The notes: a model not told the origin generated them from the sequence alone. 64,000 nt of DNA from Myxococcales bacterium (GCA_016717005.1 JADJUF010000049.1:186001-250000); one strand, 5' to 3'. Counted from the first letter of the stretch, positions 30,805-44,472 are shown. Numbers and translations are program-made.

Positions 30805-32150
30805 GCCCCAGCCCGCGGCCGCTCGAGCACCGCGGCGAAGAAGCCGTCGGTGCCGTGGCGATCGGGATCGACCTGCAGGAACTGACCGTCGGCGGTCGCG
30901 ACCGCCGCCGCCCGCGCGTCCCAGGCCTCGGCCAGCGGCACGATCCGCAGGCCGCGCGCGCGCGCGACCTCGGCGACGACCGCCTGGTTCTCCTCCGACA
31001 GGATCGTGCAGGTCGCGTAGATCATCCGCCCGCCCGGCGCCAGCAGCGCCGCGGCCCGCCGGGCCAGCTCGACCTGGGTCGCGGCGAAGGTCGCGAGGTC
31101 GGCCTCGCGCAGCCGCCAGCGGGTCTCGGGGTTGCGGCGCAGCGCGCCCACGCCCGAGCACGGCGCGTCGACCAGCACCCGCGCGGCCTGATCGCGGCGG
31201 CGCTCGAGCGCGTCGGGCCAGGCGCCGCCGTCGAGGTGGAGCGGCTCGACGGTCGTGAGGCCGGCGCGGCGCGCGCGCTTGCGCAGCTCGCCGAGCTTGC
31301 GGCCGTCGATGTCGCACGCCACGACCCGCCCGCGGTTGCCCATCTGCGCCGCCAGCGCAAGGGTCTTGCCGCCGGCGCCAGCGCACAGGTCGATCACCAG
31401 GTCGGGCGCGTCGCCGCACAATTCGGCGAGGAGCTGGCTGCCCTCGTCCTGGGCCTCGAAGTCGCCGGCGGTGAACTCCGGCAGCGCGTTGAGGTTGGTG
31501 CGGGTCTCGACGCGCAGGCCGTCGGTGGCGAGCGCGCACGGCGTCGTCGTCAGCCCGCGCGCGGCCAGCGCCCCGGCCAGCGCGGTCCGGGTCGTGCGCA
31601 GCCGGTTGGCGCGGATCGTCGTCGGCGCGCGCCGCCCGAGCGCGCGCGCGATCGCCTCGGCCCGGGGGCCGTGATCGCGCACCAGCCGACGGGCGAGCCA
31701 GTCGGGCATGGAACACCCGACCGCGACCCGCACGACCGGATCGCGCTCACGCGCGAGCGTGGCGTCGAAGTCCGCCACCACCGCCCAGTCGATCGACGGC
31801 GCCAGGGGCGCGGCCGCGGCGGCGGTGATCGCGCCCTCCAGCACGAAGTACGCGATCAGGCGCTCGTCGTCGCTCGGGGCCCGCGACGACGTGCCGCGGC
31901 GGCCCGCGGCCAGCGCCGCGTCGACCCGGCGCACATGACGCACCAGGCCATAGACCACCTCGGACATGAACCGGCGCTCGCTCCCGCCGACCCACGTCTC
32001 CTTGCGGAACACCTGGGAAAGACGATCGTTCACGAACCCCCAGTCGAGCCGGGTCCGCTGCCACAGATCGAGCACGAGCGCGCGGATCCGGCCGCCGGTG
32101 AGCGCCGCCGCCACCAGCCGGTGGTCAAGAACCTGGTCGTCTTCGGTCAT
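30801..32150 (-). CDS. rsmB: RsmB/NOP-family 16S rRNA (cytosine-C5) methyltransferase
   Basis: The 449-residue protein has an N-terminal NusB-like helical region (residues ~10-150, ERRFMSEVVYGLVRHVRRVD) and a SAM-binding methyltransferase domain. Motif I is DLCAGAGGKTLALAA; the general acid/base Cys is in DAPCSGVGALRRNPETRW; the nucleophile Cys is in YATCTILSEEN. It modifies C967 of 16S rRNA in E. coli; the exact site here is inferred. The start ATG at 32150 gives MTEDDQVLDHRLVAAALTGG. It is divergent from glutamate dehydrogenase, 93 bp apart. Confidence 0.92.
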   Translation of the reverse strand: MTEDDQVLDHRLVAAALTGGRIRALVLDLWQRTRLDWGFVNDRLSQVFRKETWVGGSERRFMSEVVYGLVRHVRRVDAALAAGRRGTSSRAPSDDERLIAYFVLEGAITAAAAAPLAPSIDWAVVADFDATLARERDPVVRVAVGCSMPDWLARRLVRDHGPRAEAIARALGRRAPTTIRANRLRTTRTALAGALAARGLTTTPCALATDGLRVETRTNLNALPEFTAGDFEAQDEGSQLLAELCGDAPDLVIDLCAGAGGKTLALAAQMGNRGRVVACDIDGRKLGELRKRARRAGLTTVEPLHLDGGAWPDALERRRDQAARVLVDAPCSGVGALRRNPETRWRLREADLATFAATQVELARRAAALLAPGGRMIYATCTILSEENQAVVAEVARARGLRIVPLAEAWDARAAAVATADGQFLQVDPDRHGTDGFFAAVLERPRAGA

Positions 32151-32243
32151 CGCTCGCTGCTCGCGGATCGCGCGGAGTTGCGACCGCGCGCGCCCTCGTA
32201 TACACCGCGCGCGCGGGAAGTCCCCGCCAACCAGGACCACTTC

Positions 32244-33554
<1,311 letters not shown>

Positions 33555-33581
33555 GCGCCGCGGTGGCGTGAGCGACCGACG

Positions 33582-33612
33582 ACGGCCTGGGCGCCCCCCG
33601 GGCCGTTTTTTT
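33582..33612 (+). terminator. Rho-independent terminator of gdhA
   Basis: ACGGCCTGGG (33582-33591) pairs with CCCGGGCCGT (33597-33606) with one G-U pair and a 5-nt loop, followed by TTTTTTT to 33612. It is the clearest intrinsic terminator in the window. Confidence 0.92.
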
Positions 33613-33645
33613 GCCCCGCGCGCGCAGGCCCCGTAGCGTCGGGGC

Positions 33646-34581
33646 GTGGAGCCGTCCGCGGATCGCCGCTGGGATTACCTCGTGCCGCTGGCGACCTGCG
33701 CCGGCGCCGCGACCGCGCTGGCGCTGACCGCGCCGCGCCCGGCGGCGGTGGTCGACGCGCGGGTGCCGGTCGCGGGCGCGCTGGCGCACGCGCTGGCGGC
33801 GCTGGGCGACGGCGCCGCGGTCCGCGCGGCGGCGATCGTCCTGGTCGCGGCGGCGGCGACGGTGATCGGCGCGCTGGTCGCGGGCGCGCGCGCCGGTTGG
33901 CCCGGCCGGCTGGCGGGGGTCGTCGCCGCTGGCTGGCTGATCGCCTGCCCGCCGGTGCGCGCGCTGGCGGCGGGCCTGGCGCCCGGGACCGTGGCGCTCG
34001 TGGCGCTCGCGGTCGTGGCGCTGGCGATCGATCGGATCGCGCGCGGCGGCGGCGCGGTGTCCGGACGCGCGCTCGGCGCGGCCGGCGCGACGGCGGTGCT
34101 GGTCGAGGCCCGCGCCTGGCCGGTGGTGCTGCTGGGCGCCGCGCTGGTGCTGTACCGCGCGCGGCGCGGCGCGCGCTGGGCCGCGAGCGCGGCGCTGGTC
34201 GCGGCGGCGAGCGCGGTGGTGTGGCTGGTGCCCGCGGCGCTGGCCGGCGGCCCGCGCTGGCCCGGCCTGGCCCAGGGCGCCGGCGATCTGGGCCGGGTCG
34301 TCGACGAGCTCGGCCCGCTGGCGCTCGCGCTCGCCGCCGCCGGCGCGCTGGCGGCGCTCGGCACCCGCGGCGATCGGTGGCTGTGCGCGGCGATCGCCGC
34401 GGTCGCGGTCGCGGGCGCGCCGGGCACCACCGCCGTGCCGGCCGGCCTGATCGTGGCGGTGGCCCTCGCGGCGGGCCTGGCGGTGGCGAGCCTCCTGGCC
34501 CGGGCGCCGGCGCTGCGCCACCAGCTGGTCACCGCCGGATCGGTGCTGGCGCTGATCGTCGGCGCAGTCGCGTGGGCGTGA
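33646..34581 (+). CDS. Multi-pass membrane protein, 311 aa
   Basis: From a GTG at 33646 the product (MEPSADRRWDYLVPLATCAG) contains about eight hydrophobic segments with very high Ala/Val/Leu content and few charged loops (RARRGARW, RIARGGG). The pattern recalls tetratricopeptide-linked PMT/ArnT-type membrane proteins, but I see no catalytic motif and do not assign it. ribF starts 40 bp downstream, so they may share a transcript after the gdhA terminator. Confidence 0.6.
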   Translation: MEPSADRRWDYLVPLATCAGAATALALTAPRPAAVVDARVPVAGALAHALAALGDGAAVRAAAIVLVAAAATVIGALVAGARAGWPGRLAGVVAAGWLIACPPVRALAAGLAPGTVALVALAVVALAIDRIARGGGAVSGRALGAAGATAVLVEARAWPVVLLGAALVLYRARRGARWAASAALVAAASAVVWLVPAALAGGPRWPGLAQGAGDLGRVVDELGPLALALAAAGALAALGTRGDRWLCAAIAAVAVAGAPGTTAVPAGLIVAVALAAGLAVASLLARAPALRHQLVTAGSVLALIVGAVAWA

Positions 34582-34621
34582 CGCTGGCATCCGGACCGAA
34601 TCTGGGTAGGCTGCCCCCGCG

Positions 34622-35554
34622 ATGGAAGTAGTCGACGGCTACCGCGCCCTGCCCCGGCCGCTGGTGCGCCCGGCCATCGCGATCGGCAACTTCGACGGCG
34701 TCCACGTCGGCCACGCCGCGCTGATCGCCGCGGCCCGGGACGCGACGGCCGGCGGCGACGCGTGCGCGCTCACGTTCGAGCCGCACCCGGCCCAGGTCCT
34801 GGCCCCGGCCGCGGCGCCGCCGCGCATCACGACGCCGGCGCGCAAGCTCGAGCTCCTGGCCGCCGCCGGCGTCGACGTCGCGATCGTCGTCCCGTTCACC
34901 GCGGCGCTGGCCCAGCTGACCGCGACCGCGTTCGTCGACGAGGTCCTCGCCGGCGCCCTCGGCGCGCGCCACGTCGTCGTCGGCGCCGACTTCGTGTTCG
35001 GGCGCGGCCGCGGCGGCTCGGTCGCGACGCTGACCGCCGACGGCGCCCGCCACGGCGTCGCGACCCGCGTGGTCGACCCGGTGCTGATCGGCGACCGGCC
35101 GGCGTCGTCGACCCGGGTCCGCGCGGCGCTGGCCGCCGGCGACCTCGCGGCCGCGGGCGCGCTGCTCGGCCACGGCTACGACCTCGACGGCGTCGTCGTC
35201 CGCGGCGCCGGCCGCGGCAAGGGCCTCGGGGTCCCCACCGCCAACGTCGCCACCGACGGCGCGATCGTCGCCCAGCCCGGCATCTACGCGGTCACGCTGA
35301 CCCGCCTCGAGCGCGACGCCCGGCCGCTGCCGGCGGTCGCCAGCCTCGGCACCAACCCGACGTTCGTCGACGGCGGCGGCCTCGTGCTCGAGGTCCACGT
35401 GCTCGACTTCGACGCCGATCTGTACGGCGAGCGCGTGCGGGTCGACTTCGTCGCGCGGCTCCGCGCCGAGGCCCGCTACGACTCGGTCGCGGCGCTGCTG
35501 GCCCAGATCGATCAGGACATCGTGGACGCGCGCGCGGTCCTGGCGCGGCGCTGA
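34622..35554 (+). CDS. ribF: Bifunctional riboflavin kinase / FAD synthetase
   Basis: The 310-residue enzyme makes FMN and FAD. The N-terminal nucleotidyltransferase domain shows GNFDGVHVGH and GADFVFGRGRGGSV. The C-terminal kinase domain shows VVRGAGRGKGLGVPTANV, PGIYAVTL, ASLGTNPTF and LEVHVLDFDADLYGERVRVD. All are canonical and the length is typical (~310). Start: ATG at 34622, shortly after GGGTAGGC. It supplies cofactor for flavoenzymes including the OYE and ApbE pathways in this window. Confidence 0.96.
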   Translation: MEVVDGYRALPRPLVRPAIAIGNFDGVHVGHAALIAAARDATAGGDACALTFEPHPAQVLAPAAAPPRITTPARKLELLAAAGVDVAIVVPFTAALAQLTATAFVDEVLAGALGARHVVVGADFVFGRGRGGSVATLTADGARHGVATRVVDPVLIGDRPASSTRVRAALAAGDLAAAGALLGHGYDLDGVVVRGAGRGKGLGVPTANVATDGAIVAQPGIYAVTLTRLERDARPLPAVASLGTNPTFVDGGGLVLEVHVLDFDADLYGERVRVDFVARLRAEARYDSVAALLAQIDQDIVDARAVLARR

Positions 35555-35644
35555 CCGCGCGGCCCGCGACGTCCGATCGCGCGCGAAATCGATGCGCCGG
35601 TCCGGGCGTTCTGTTATGTGAGCGACAGCACCAGGAGCGTTCCC

Positions 35645-36535
35645 ATGACCCCGATCCGGTTCGAAGGCGCGATGACCGCGCTCGTCACCCCGATGCGCGA
35701 CGGCGCGGTCGACTACGCGGCCTTGACCCAGCTGGTCGAGTGGCAGATCGCCAGCGGCATCGACGCGATCGTCGCGGTCGGCACGACCGGCGAGTCGGCC
35801 ACGCTCGACGTCGACGAGCACATCGCCGTGGTCCGCGCCTGCGTCGAGACGGCCCGCGGCCGGGTCCCGATCATCGCCGGCGCCGGCGGCAACGCCACCG
35901 CCGAGGCCCTCGACCTGTCGCAGCGCTCGGCCGACGTCGGCGCCGCCGCGCTCCTGCACGTGACGCCGTACTACAACCGCCCCAACCAGGACGGCCTGCT
36001 CCGCCACTACGAGGCGATCGCCCGCGCCGTGCCGCTGCCGATCATCCTCTACAACGTGCCGACCCGCACCGGCTGCGATCTGCTGCCCGACACCGTCGTC
36101 AAGCTGGCGGCGTTCGACAACATCGTCGGGCTCAAGGAGGCCACCGGCAACATGGTGCGCGCGGCCGAGCTGATCGCGCGCGTCGGGGATCGCCTCGCGA
36201 TCATCTCGGGCGACGACGGCACCGCGTTCACGATGTACGCGCTCGGCGGCAAGGGCGTCATCTCGGTCGTGTCCAACGTCGATCCCGCGCGCATGGCCCA
36301 GATGTGGGACGCCGCCGCGGCCGGCGACTGGGCCGCCGCCCGCGGCCACCACTTCGCGCTGCGCGCGCTGATCGAGCTGCTGTTCGTCGAGCCGAGCCCG
36401 GCGCCGACCAAGGCGTGCCTGGCGCTGGCCGGGCGCTGCACCGACGAGATCCGCTCGCCGCTGTTCCCGGTGACCGCGGCCCTGCGCGACCGGCTGCGGG
36501 CCGAGCTGGGGCGCCTCGGGCTCGGGGCGTCGTGA
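35645..36535 (+). CDS. dapA: 4-hydroxy-tetrahydrodipicolinate synthase
   Basis: The 296-residue (beta/alpha)8 enzyme condenses pyruvate with aspartate semialdehyde in lysine/DAP synthesis. Visible are the GTTGESATL phosphate/keto-acid loop, TPYYNRPNQDG, ILYNVPTRTG and the Schiff-base Lys164 in GLKEATG. The ATG at 35645 has a proper ribosome site (AGGAG at 35633-35637). Its stop codon overlaps the GTG of dapB, so the two consecutive pathway enzymes are translationally coupled. Confidence 0.97.
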   Translation: MTPIRFEGAMTALVTPMRDGAVDYAALTQLVEWQIASGIDAIVAVGTTGESATLDVDEHIAVVRACVETARGRVPIIAGAGGNATAEALDLSQRSADVGAAALLHVTPYYNRPNQDGLLRHYEAIARAVPLPIILYNVPTRTGCDLLPDTVVKLAAFDNIVGLKEATGNMVRAAELIARVGDRLAIISGDDGTAFTMYALGGKGVISVVSNVDPARMAQMWDAAAAGDWAAARGHHFALRALIELLFVEPSPAPTKACLALAGRCTDEIRSPLFPVTAALRDRLRAELGRLGLGAS

Positions 36536-37317
36536 CCACGGCGATCACCGTGCTCGGCCCCAGCGGCCGGATGGGCAAGGCGATCCTGGCGGCGGCGGCG
36601 ACGCGCACCGACGTCCGCATCGCGGCCGCGCTCGACCGCAGCGACGCGCCCGATGTCGGCAAGACGGTCGCGCCCGGCGTCGTCGTCAGCTCGCTGATCG
36701 ACGCCGCGCTGGCCGCGGCGCCGGTCTACATCGACTTCACCACGCCCAACGCGACCGCGGCGATCGCGCAGCAGGCCCGCGGCCGTCGGGTCGCCGCGGT
36801 CGTCGGCACGACCGGCCTGACGGCGACCGCCGAGCGCGCGCTCGACGAGCTGGCCGAGGTGGTCGCGGTGGTGGGCGCGCCCAACTTCTCGGTCGGCGTC
36901 AACCTGCTCATGGGCCTGTGCGCGCTGGCCGCGCGGGCGCTCGGCACCGACTGGGACGCCGAGATCGTCGAGCTCCACCACAAGGCCAAGCGCGACGCGC
37001 CGTCGGGCACCGCGCTGGGCCTGGCCCGCGCGATCGCGGCCGCCCGCGCGCAGGACCTGGCCGAGGTCGGGCGCTACGCGCGGTCCGGCGACGTCGGCCC
37101 GCGCCCGGCCGGCGAGATCGGCGCGGTCGCGGTGCGCGGCGGCGACGTCGTCGGCGAACACACGGCGTACTTCTTCGGCGCCGGCGAGCGCATCGAGCTG
37201 TCGCACCGAGCGACCGATCGCGCGATCTTCGCCCACGGCGCCCTGCGCGCGGCGATCTGGGCCGCGCAGCAGCCGCCCGGCCGCTACGACATGATCGACG
37301 TGCTCGGGATGCGCTGA
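36532..37317 (+). CDS. dapB: 4-hydroxy-tetrahydrodipicolinate reductase
   Basis: The 261-residue NAD(P)H-dependent enzyme reduces the DapA product. The N-terminal Rossmann loop is VLGPSGRMGKAI, with VVGTTGL and GAPNFSVGVNLL next, and the catalytic His/Lys signature ELHHKAKRDAPSGTAL. GTG start at 36532 from the GTGA overlap with dapA. The M28 peptidase gene follows after 1 bp, so it is in the same operon although not part of the pathway. Confidence 0.97.
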   Translation: MTTAITVLGPSGRMGKAILAAAATRTDVRIAAALDRSDAPDVGKTVAPGVVVSSLIDAALAAAPVYIDFTTPNATAAIAQQARGRRVAAVVGTTGLTATAERALDELAEVVAVVGAPNFSVGVNLLMGLCALAARALGTDWDAEIVELHHKAKRDAPSGTALGLARAIAAARAQDLAEVGRYARSGDVGPRPAGEIGAVAVRGGDVVGEHTAYFFGAGERIELSHRATDRAIFAHGALRAAIWAAQQPPGRYDMIDVLGMR

Positions 37318-37318
37318 C

Positions 37319-38371
37319 GTGCGCCGCCGCAACCTGGCGGTGGCGGTGCTCGTCGCGCTGGCGGCGGCGAGCTGCCGCGGCGGGACCAAGGGGCACCGGC
37401 CGCCGCCGGCCGGGGCCGTCGACGCCACGCCCGCGCCCGACGCGAGCGGGCCGTCCGGGTGGTTCCCCGACGACGCCAGCATCGCCGCCCACGTCGCCGA
37501 GCTGGCCGGCCCGGCCCTGCGCGGGCGCGGCGACGGCACCGCCGACGAGGTCGCGGCCGCGGCCCGGGTCGCGACCTGGCTGCGCGAGGCCGGGGCCGAG
37601 CCCGCCGGCGACGACGGCTTCATCACGCGCTTCACCTACCCCGGCGGCGCCAGCCAGAACGTCGTCGGCGTCATCCGCGGCACCGAGCCCACCGCCGGCC
37701 ACGTCGTGGTCGGCGCCCACTACGATCACCTCGGCACCGACGCCACCGGCACGTACTTTGGCGCCGACGACAACGCCTCGGGCACCGCCGGCCTCGTGGC
37801 GATCGCCGGCGCGCTCGCCCGCGCCGGTCAGCGGCCCCGCCGGACCGTGGTCGTGGTCGCGTTCGGCGCCGAGGAGGCTGGCCTCCACGGCTCGGTCGCG
37901 TACGTCGCCCGCCCGACGCTGCCGCTGGCCGACGCGGTCGCGATGATCAACCTCGACATGATCGGCCGGGCCACGTTCCTGTCGGCCAAGGAGTACGGCC
38001 TGGTCCACGCGTTCGTGCCGGTCGACGCGATCGGCGCGTTGACCTCGCCCGGCGCCAGCGCGCTCGCCGACGTGGCCCGGGCCGCCGCGGCCCCCATCGG
38101 GCGCCCGGTGGTCGCGGCCAGCGACTTCGGCCCGCTCGAGGACCAGATCCGCCCGCTGATCGAGCAGCGCGGCGACCAGGCCAGCTTCGCCGCGGCCGGC
38201 GTCCCCTACCTGTGGCTGTCGACCAGCATGCACGACGACTACCACCTGCCGACCGACACCGCCGACAAGGTCGACCCAGGGACCATCGCCGCGGTCGGCC
38301 GGATCGTGGTCGGTGTGATCGCCGCCATGCCCGACCGTGCCGCCTTGCAGCCCGCCGCCGCGCCGCGGTAA
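37319..38371 (+). CDS. M28-family zinc aminopeptidase, lipoprotein
   Basis: The 350-residue protein begins MRRRNLAVAVLVALAAASCRG (lipobox AASC). The dizinc site is complete: His in VGAHYDHLG, bridging Asp in GADDNASGTAG, Glu-Glu in FGAEEAGLHGS, Asp in NLDMIGR, and His in DDYHLPTDT. It should release amino acids from peptides outside the cytoplasm. The GTG start at 37319 is directly after the dapB stop. The link with DAP synthesis may reflect peptide recycling; that is a guess. Confidence 0.92.
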   Translation: MRRRNLAVAVLVALAAASCRGGTKGHRPPPAGAVDATPAPDASGPSGWFPDDASIAAHVAELAGPALRGRGDGTADEVAAAARVATWLREAGAEPAGDDGFITRFTYPGGASQNVVGVIRGTEPTAGHVVVGAHYDHLGTDATGTYFGADDNASGTAGLVAIAGALARAGQRPRRTVVVVAFGAEEAGLHGSVAYVARPTLPLADAVAMINLDMIGRATFLSAKEYGLVHAFVPVDAIGALTSPGASALADVARAAAAPIGRPVVAASDFGPLEDQIRPLIEQRGDQASFAAAGVPYLWLSTSMHDDYHLPTDTADKVDPGTIAAVGRIVVGVIAAMPDRAALQPAAAPR

Positions 38372-38381
38372 CGTCGGGTCC

Positions 38382-39776
38382 TTGCGCCGCTTCGCCTTCG
38401 TGCTCGGCTCGCTCGCCGTCGCCGTCACCGCCTCGCCGGCGGTCGCCGGGCCCGACTCCGATGTCGCGAGCGCGTTCGATCGCGACGACGGGTTCGACCT
38501 GCACCTGACGTTCGACTACCAGCTCGACATCCACCGCGCGGCGATCCGCCGCGAGCAGGCCGGCCGCCCCGGCACGCCGACGACCGCGCCGGTGCCGGTG
38601 GTCGACGACCTCGTGTTCGCGAGCACGCGCCACACCGTCGTGCCCAAGCTCGAGCTCGGGCTGTTCCACGACGTGTCGCTGTCGGCCGCGCTGCCGATCA
38701 CGCTGGCCTACGACCGCACGCTCGAGCTGGACCAGCGCGACACGCCGTGCACGTACGACATCCCGGGCGCCACGTGTGTCAGCCGCACGTCATCAACGAC
38801 GCTCACCGACGGCCTCCTGCCGATGGCCGGCTACGACGGCCAGAACGCCGGCGCCGGGTTCATGGGCACCGACCCGACCGTGTTCCGCGGCCCGACCCGC
38901 AAGGGCGTCGACCAGCTCCACCTCGGCTTCACCTGGGCGCCGATGAACCAGCTGCGCGACGACACCAAGCCGACCTGGAAGCTCGGCGCCGAGTTCCGGA
39001 TCGCGGTCGGCAAGGTCGCGGCGATGAACCGGCTCGATCCCGGCGCGTCGACCGGCGTCGGCCGCGGCGTCCACGACCTGCGCCTGTCGACCTCGATCGC
39101 CAAGCAGCTGGGGTGGGCCGAGCCGTTCGTCGACATCTGGTGGCAGGTGCCGATCGGCATCAAGGATGGCTCGCCGTTCGAGAGCCCCGGGTTCGGCGCG
39201 CGCTCGACCGAGCCCAGCCAGCGGGCCGGGACCCGGTTCGGGTTCGAGGCCTACGCGGTCGACCAGGGCGACGAGGGCGCGCGCCTGTCGATCGAGCTGT
39301 CGGCCCACCTCGAGAGCCACTTCGAGGGCCGCGAGCAGACCGAGATGTGGGAGGTCTTCGCGCTCGCCGGCGACGCCTCGGGCGCCGGGCCGCTGCGCCT
39401 CGACGCCGACCCGACCCAGGCCGGCATGCAGACCATCGATCACCCCGGCATCACGACCGTCGAGAACTACCTCGACCTCGGCGCCCGCGTCGCCGGCCGC
39501 ATCGCCGTCGGCGATCGCTTCCGGATCGCCGCGCACTTCGAGATGCTGGCGCAGACCGAGCACGTGATCACGTTCACCGACGCCGGCGTCGACCTGCCGC
39601 AGTGCACCGGCTCCCTCAACCCCAGCTGCGAGCTCGACAACAACGACCTCGTCACGCCCAACACCAACGAGGTCAACCCGCTGCACGTGCCGCTGATCGA
39701 CCTGATCGGCCACCGCTACCACGCCGACGACTCGCTCGACTACCAGGTCGGCGTGAACGTCCAGCTGTTGTTCTAG
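38382..39776 (+). CDS. Outer-membrane beta-barrel protein, 464 aa
   Basis: The likely start is TTG at 38382 (LRRFAFVLGSLAVAVTASPA, then VAG, a signal peptide); no ATG/GTG fits a leader. The mature protein alternates amphipathic strands, such as DLHLTFDYQLDIHRAAIRR, VVPKLELGLFHDVSLSAALP and FRIAAHFEMLAQTEHVITFT, and ends in VNVQLLF with the C-terminal Phe needed for outer-membrane assembly. Two Cys pairs lie in loops. Porin-like or transport role unknown. It starts 10 bp after the peptidase stop and closes the dap run, followed by hairpins. Confidence 0.8.
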   Translation: MRRFAFVLGSLAVAVTASPAVAGPDSDVASAFDRDDGFDLHLTFDYQLDIHRAAIRREQAGRPGTPTTAPVPVVDDLVFASTRHTVVPKLELGLFHDVSLSAALPITLAYDRTLELDQRDTPCTYDIPGATCVSRTSSTTLTDGLLPMAGYDGQNAGAGFMGTDPTVFRGPTRKGVDQLHLGFTWAPMNQLRDDTKPTWKLGAEFRIAVGKVAAMNRLDPGASTGVGRGVHDLRLSTSIAKQLGWAEPFVDIWWQVPIGIKDGSPFESPGFGARSTEPSQRAGTRFGFEAYAVDQGDEGARLSIELSAHLESHFEGREQTEMWEVFALAGDASGAGPLRLDADPTQAGMQTIDHPGITTVENYLDLGARVAGRIAVGDRFRIAAHFEMLAQTEHVITFTDAGVDLPQCTGSLNPSCELDNNDLVTPNTNEVNPLHVPLIDLIGHRYHADDSLDYQVGVNVQLLF

Positions 39777-39816
39777 GAGGAGCGTTCGCAGAGCTCCTCC
39801 CCAGCATGCGCTGGGG
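39776..39816. terminator. Tandem hairpins between convergent genes
   Basis: GGAGGAGC (39776-39783) pairs with GCTCCTCC (39793-39800), and immediately after, CCCCAGC (39799-39805) pairs with GCTGGGG (39810-39816) around ATGC. Two bases are shared, so the stems compete. They overlap the TAG of the outer-membrane gene and face the end of the SNF2 gene, so they probably act as a two-way terminator, though without T-runs. Confidence 0.5.
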
Positions 39817-39830
39817 CCCTCCTCCTGAAA

Positions 39831-39889
39831 CGGCCCGGATCGTTCTGCGGGCGCCGGCGATCGTTCGGCCCGGATCGTTCTGCGGGCGC
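39831..39889. repeat. 24-bp direct repeat in the intergenic gap
   Basis: The word CGGCCCGGATCGTTCTGCGG (plus GCGC) occurs at 39831-39854 and 39866-39889, separated by 11 bp. Nothing else is seen between 39817 and the SNF2 stop codon at 39942. Confidence 0.7.
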
Positions 39890-39941
39890 GCGCGGTCGAG
39901 GTCGCGCCCTTGGCGAACGTGGGGGGCGACGCGAGCGGGGC

Positions 39942-43058
<3,117 letters not shown>

Positions 43059-43194
43059 GGCCGCGCGACCCTACCGCGACGACGTCGAGGCGACCACGCA
43101 CGGCGGCTCGATGCGATCAGGGTCAGGCGGCCCCATTTCGAGCCGCGCGCCGCTGCCGACCAGCGCCACGGTGGGCGCGAGCTTCGCGTGCCAG

Positions 43195-44472
43195 CTAGCG
43201 CTTCTTGCCGCCCTTGGCCTTGCCGCCGCCACCCTTGCCGCTGCCCTTGGGCGCGGCATCCACCTTCGGCTCGTCGGCCTTCGCGCCGGCCGCGCTCGCA
43301 TCGCCCTCGCCAGCGTCGTCGGCCTCGCCAGCGTCGTCGGCCTTCTCGTCGGCCTTCGCCTCGCTCTTGGCCTCGTCGGCCTTCGCCTCGGTCTTTGCGT
43401 CGCTCTTCGCGTCAGCCTTCGCGTCGCTCTTCACCTCGGCCTTCGCCTCGCTCTGCGCGGCCTTCTTGCCGCCCTTGGCCGGCCTGGGGTCGCCGTCGTC
43501 GGTCTTGGCCGCGGCGGCCTCGGCCTTGGCCAGCGCCGCCAGCGACGCGAGGCGCCCGCCGACCCGGCCGCCCAGCTCGGCCTCGAGCGGGTGCGGCTTG
43601 CCGTGCTTCATCAGCTTGAGGCCGGCGTAGACCGCGGCGCCGAACACCAGGAACGACGACCACTGCGCGAACGTCAGGCCGACGTAGCGCTGGTCGCTCT
43701 GGTTGAGCCGCCAGAACTCGAGGACGAACCGCACCGGCGCGTACAGGCCGGCGATCATCACCGCCACGAGGCCGGCCGACCACCGGCGCTTCTTCTGGAA
43801 CGCCATCCACAGCACCAGCGCGTTGACCGGGATCAGGTAGGTCAGCTCGTACATCGCCATGTTGTGGCAGCGGATCGTGTCGCCGACGTGGTGGCCGTGG
43901 AGCTGGATCTCCTCGAGCAGGCCGCGCGCGGCGAGCTCGGCGCGCGGGTAGTCGACGCCGAAGCGCGAGTCGGTGGCGCGGCCGATGTGATCGTGCACGA
44001 GCGTGCAGCCGATCCGGCCGATCGAGAACCCGAGCAGGAGCCCGACCCCGGTCGCGTCCATCCACAGCCCCGGCGTCAGGCGCTTCCACCAGATGAAGAA
44101 CGAGATGCCCATGGCCCCGCCCAGGAAGCCGCCGTAGGACGAGATCCCGTCCCAGACCTTGAGCATCAGCAGCGGGTCCTTGGCCAGCTTGACCCGCTCG
44201 TAGGCCAGCACGTCGAACACGTGGGCGCCGAGGAACCCGCTGACGACGACCCAGCCGGTCAGGCTGCGCAGGTCGTCCTCGTCGACGCCGTGGCGCAGCG
44301 CGTAGCGGCGCATGACCTCGGCGCCGATCAGGACGCCGGTCGCGACGATGATGCCGAACGGCTGGATGGGCAGGCCGAACAGGTCGCGCGCGCCCAGCTC
44401 GACGAACGGCAACCCGGAGTGAGAGCTGGTCGCGAACAGCGCGACCAGCGACGCGAGCACGGATGCGTACAC
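43195..44472 (-). CDS. lgt: Prolipoprotein diacylglyceryl transferase with ~120-residue charged tail
   Basis: The first ~295 residues form the multi-pass Lgt core: PIQPFGIIVATGVLIG, WDGISSYGGFLGGAMG and the signature GRIGCTLVHDHIG (from 152), then CHNMAMYELTYLIPVNAL and the final helix FLVFGAAVYAGLKLMKHG. Lgt transfers diacylglycerol to the lipobox Cys of prelipoproteins, of which this window has many. Unlike E. coli Lgt (291 aa), residues ~300-425 add an Ala/Lys/Asp/Glu-rich cytoplasmic extension (AEAKSDAKADAKSDAKTEAK-like) ending in a Lys/Gly-rich GKGGGGKAKGGKKR. GTG start complementary to 44470-44472. It is divergent from the ThDP-enzyme gene, 65 bp apart. Confidence 0.93.
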   Translation of the reverse strand: MYASVLASLVALFATSSHSGLPFVELGARDLFGLPIQPFGIIVATGVLIGAEVMRRYALRHGVDEDDLRSLTGWVVVSGFLGAHVFDVLAYERVKLAKDPLLMLKVWDGISSYGGFLGGAMGISFFIWWKRLTPGLWMDATGVGLLLGFSIGRIGCTLVHDHIGRATDSRFGVDYPRAELAARGLLEEIQLHGHHVGDTIRCHNMAMYELTYLIPVNALVLWMAFQKKRRWSAGLVAVMIAGLYAPVRFVLEFWRLNQSDQRYVGLTFAQWSSFLVFGAAVYAGLKLMKHGKPHPLEAELGGRVGGRLASLAALAKAEAAAAKTDDGDPRPAKGGKKAAQSEAKAEVKSDAKADAKSDAKTEAKADEAKSEAKADEKADDAGEADDAGEGDASAAGAKADEPKVDAAPKGSGKGGGGKAKGGKKR

